A stretch of 64,000 nucleotides of DNA, from NCBI RefSeq assembly GCF_016650815.1, contig NZ_JAEKEZ010000030.1:69501-133500 (forward strand). Reading direction: 5' to 3'. The notes beneath the pieces are model-generated. The model worked only from the letters and a program-made list of their open reading frames with translations. It searched no databases and was not told the origin of the DNA. The position numbers and the translations under genes were made by a program. Origin of the DNA: Pseudomonas sp. TH31. GTDB lineage: Bacteria > Pseudomonadota > Gammaproteobacteria > Pseudomonadales > Pseudomonadaceae. Shown in pieces: positions 63,690-64,000 of the stretch. The stretch's first letter is position 1. Every line of letters begins with the position of its first letter.

Positions 63690-64000
63690 GTGGATTTCCC
63701 TTCCCGTTTTGAAGTGATCGTCATCGGCGGCGGTCATGCCGGTACCGAGGCAGCACTGGCGTCAGCACGCATGGGGGCAAAAACCCTGTTGCTGACGCAT
63801 AACGTGGAAACCCTCGGTGCCATGAGTTGCAACCCTGCCATTGGCGGGATCGGCAAAAGCCACCTGGTCAAGGAAATCGATGCCCTCGGCGGCGCGATGG
63901 CCATGGCCACCGATAAGGGCGGTATTCAGTTTCGTGTGTTGAACAGCCGTAAAGGCCCGGCCGTACGAGCGACTCGCGCTCAGGCAGATCGGGTTCTGTA
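63690..64000 (+). CDS. mnmG: tRNA uridine modification enzyme MnmG (N-terminal part)
   Basis: The gene runs off the window end, so only about 103 residues are seen. The start is taken as GTG at 63690 ([29 protein letters not shown]), with CGAGG 6 bases upstream; GTG at 63687 is also possible. The FAD-binding dinucleotide motif [12 protein letters not shown] is complete, followed by [24 protein letters not shown], the typical GidA motif. It partners with MnmE. The origin-like cluster lies directly upstream. Confidence 0.96.
   Translation, partial: MDFPSRFEVIVIGGGHAGTEAALASARMGAKTLLLTHNVETLGAMSCNPAIGGIGKSHLVKEIDALGGAMAMATDKGGIQFRVLNSRKGPAVRATRAQADRVL

Overview
The window is the replication-origin region of a Pseudomonas chromosome, almost certainly from the P. 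fluorescens group. The evidence is the block mnmG-mnmE-yidC-yidD-rnpA-rpmH-oriC-dnaA-dnaN-recF-gyrB, followed leftwards by the Pseudomonas-typical run plsC/hdtS, gmhB, glyS, glyQ, tag, htrB, a PilZ protein, trkA, rsmB, fmt, def, tsaP, dprA, tsaC, qor, hemF, aroE, sulP and the choline-sulfate genes. Two families of short palindromic REP-type repeats fill many intergenic gaps. No tRNA, rRNA, CRISPR array, prophage or insertion sequence was seen.

Layout. 1-9 kb: the polar diguanylate cyclase gene dgcP (cut by the window edge), ampDh2, a CSS-EAL phosphodiesterase gene, the alginate regulators kinB and algB, and a small operon (membrane protein, DUF1328, lysozyme inhibitor Ivy) behind a candidate sigma-54 promoter with upstream sites. 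9.8-24.9 kb: transport and envelope genes (gltP, a fused SpmAB-like protein, an MCE lipid-transport operon, DUF5924/DUF2914, an M16 peptidase, a Na/Pi cotransporter, TerC, CitMHS) and three small enzyme genes. 24.9-30.2 kb: LysR regulator, choline sulfatase, choline-binding protein and SulP. 30.3-47.2 kb: conserved housekeeping genes for shikimate, haem, translation start, tRNA modification, DNA uptake, potassium uptake and lipid A or phospholipid acylation. 47.4-52.3 kb: an accessory signalling module (CHASE2 histidine kinase, FecR-domain protein, small lipoprotein, divergent response regulator) between plsC and gyrB. 52.4-58.6 kb: gyrB, recF (with two parS sites), dnaN and dnaA. 58.7-59.1 kb: oriC. 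59.2-64 kb: rpmH, rnpA, yidD, yidC, mnmE, a second DnaA-box cluster, and the start of mnmG.

The most consequential structural observation is that seven genes (dgcP, the EAL gene, algB, the Na/Pi transporter, sulP, dprA, gmhB) are each broken by exactly one missing base. Most losses are in C/G, T or A runs, and coding potential on both sides is intact. This looks like systematic consensus error rather than seven independent gene deaths, so these genes should be read as probably intact. The less expected biology is: a sigma-54-type promoter with tandem inverted-repeat sites next to algB; a shared C-terminal motif ending RWVF in two otherwise unrelated small exported proteins; a strong excess of exact DnaA boxes, many inside genes; and a second DnaA-box plus AT-rich region before mnmG.
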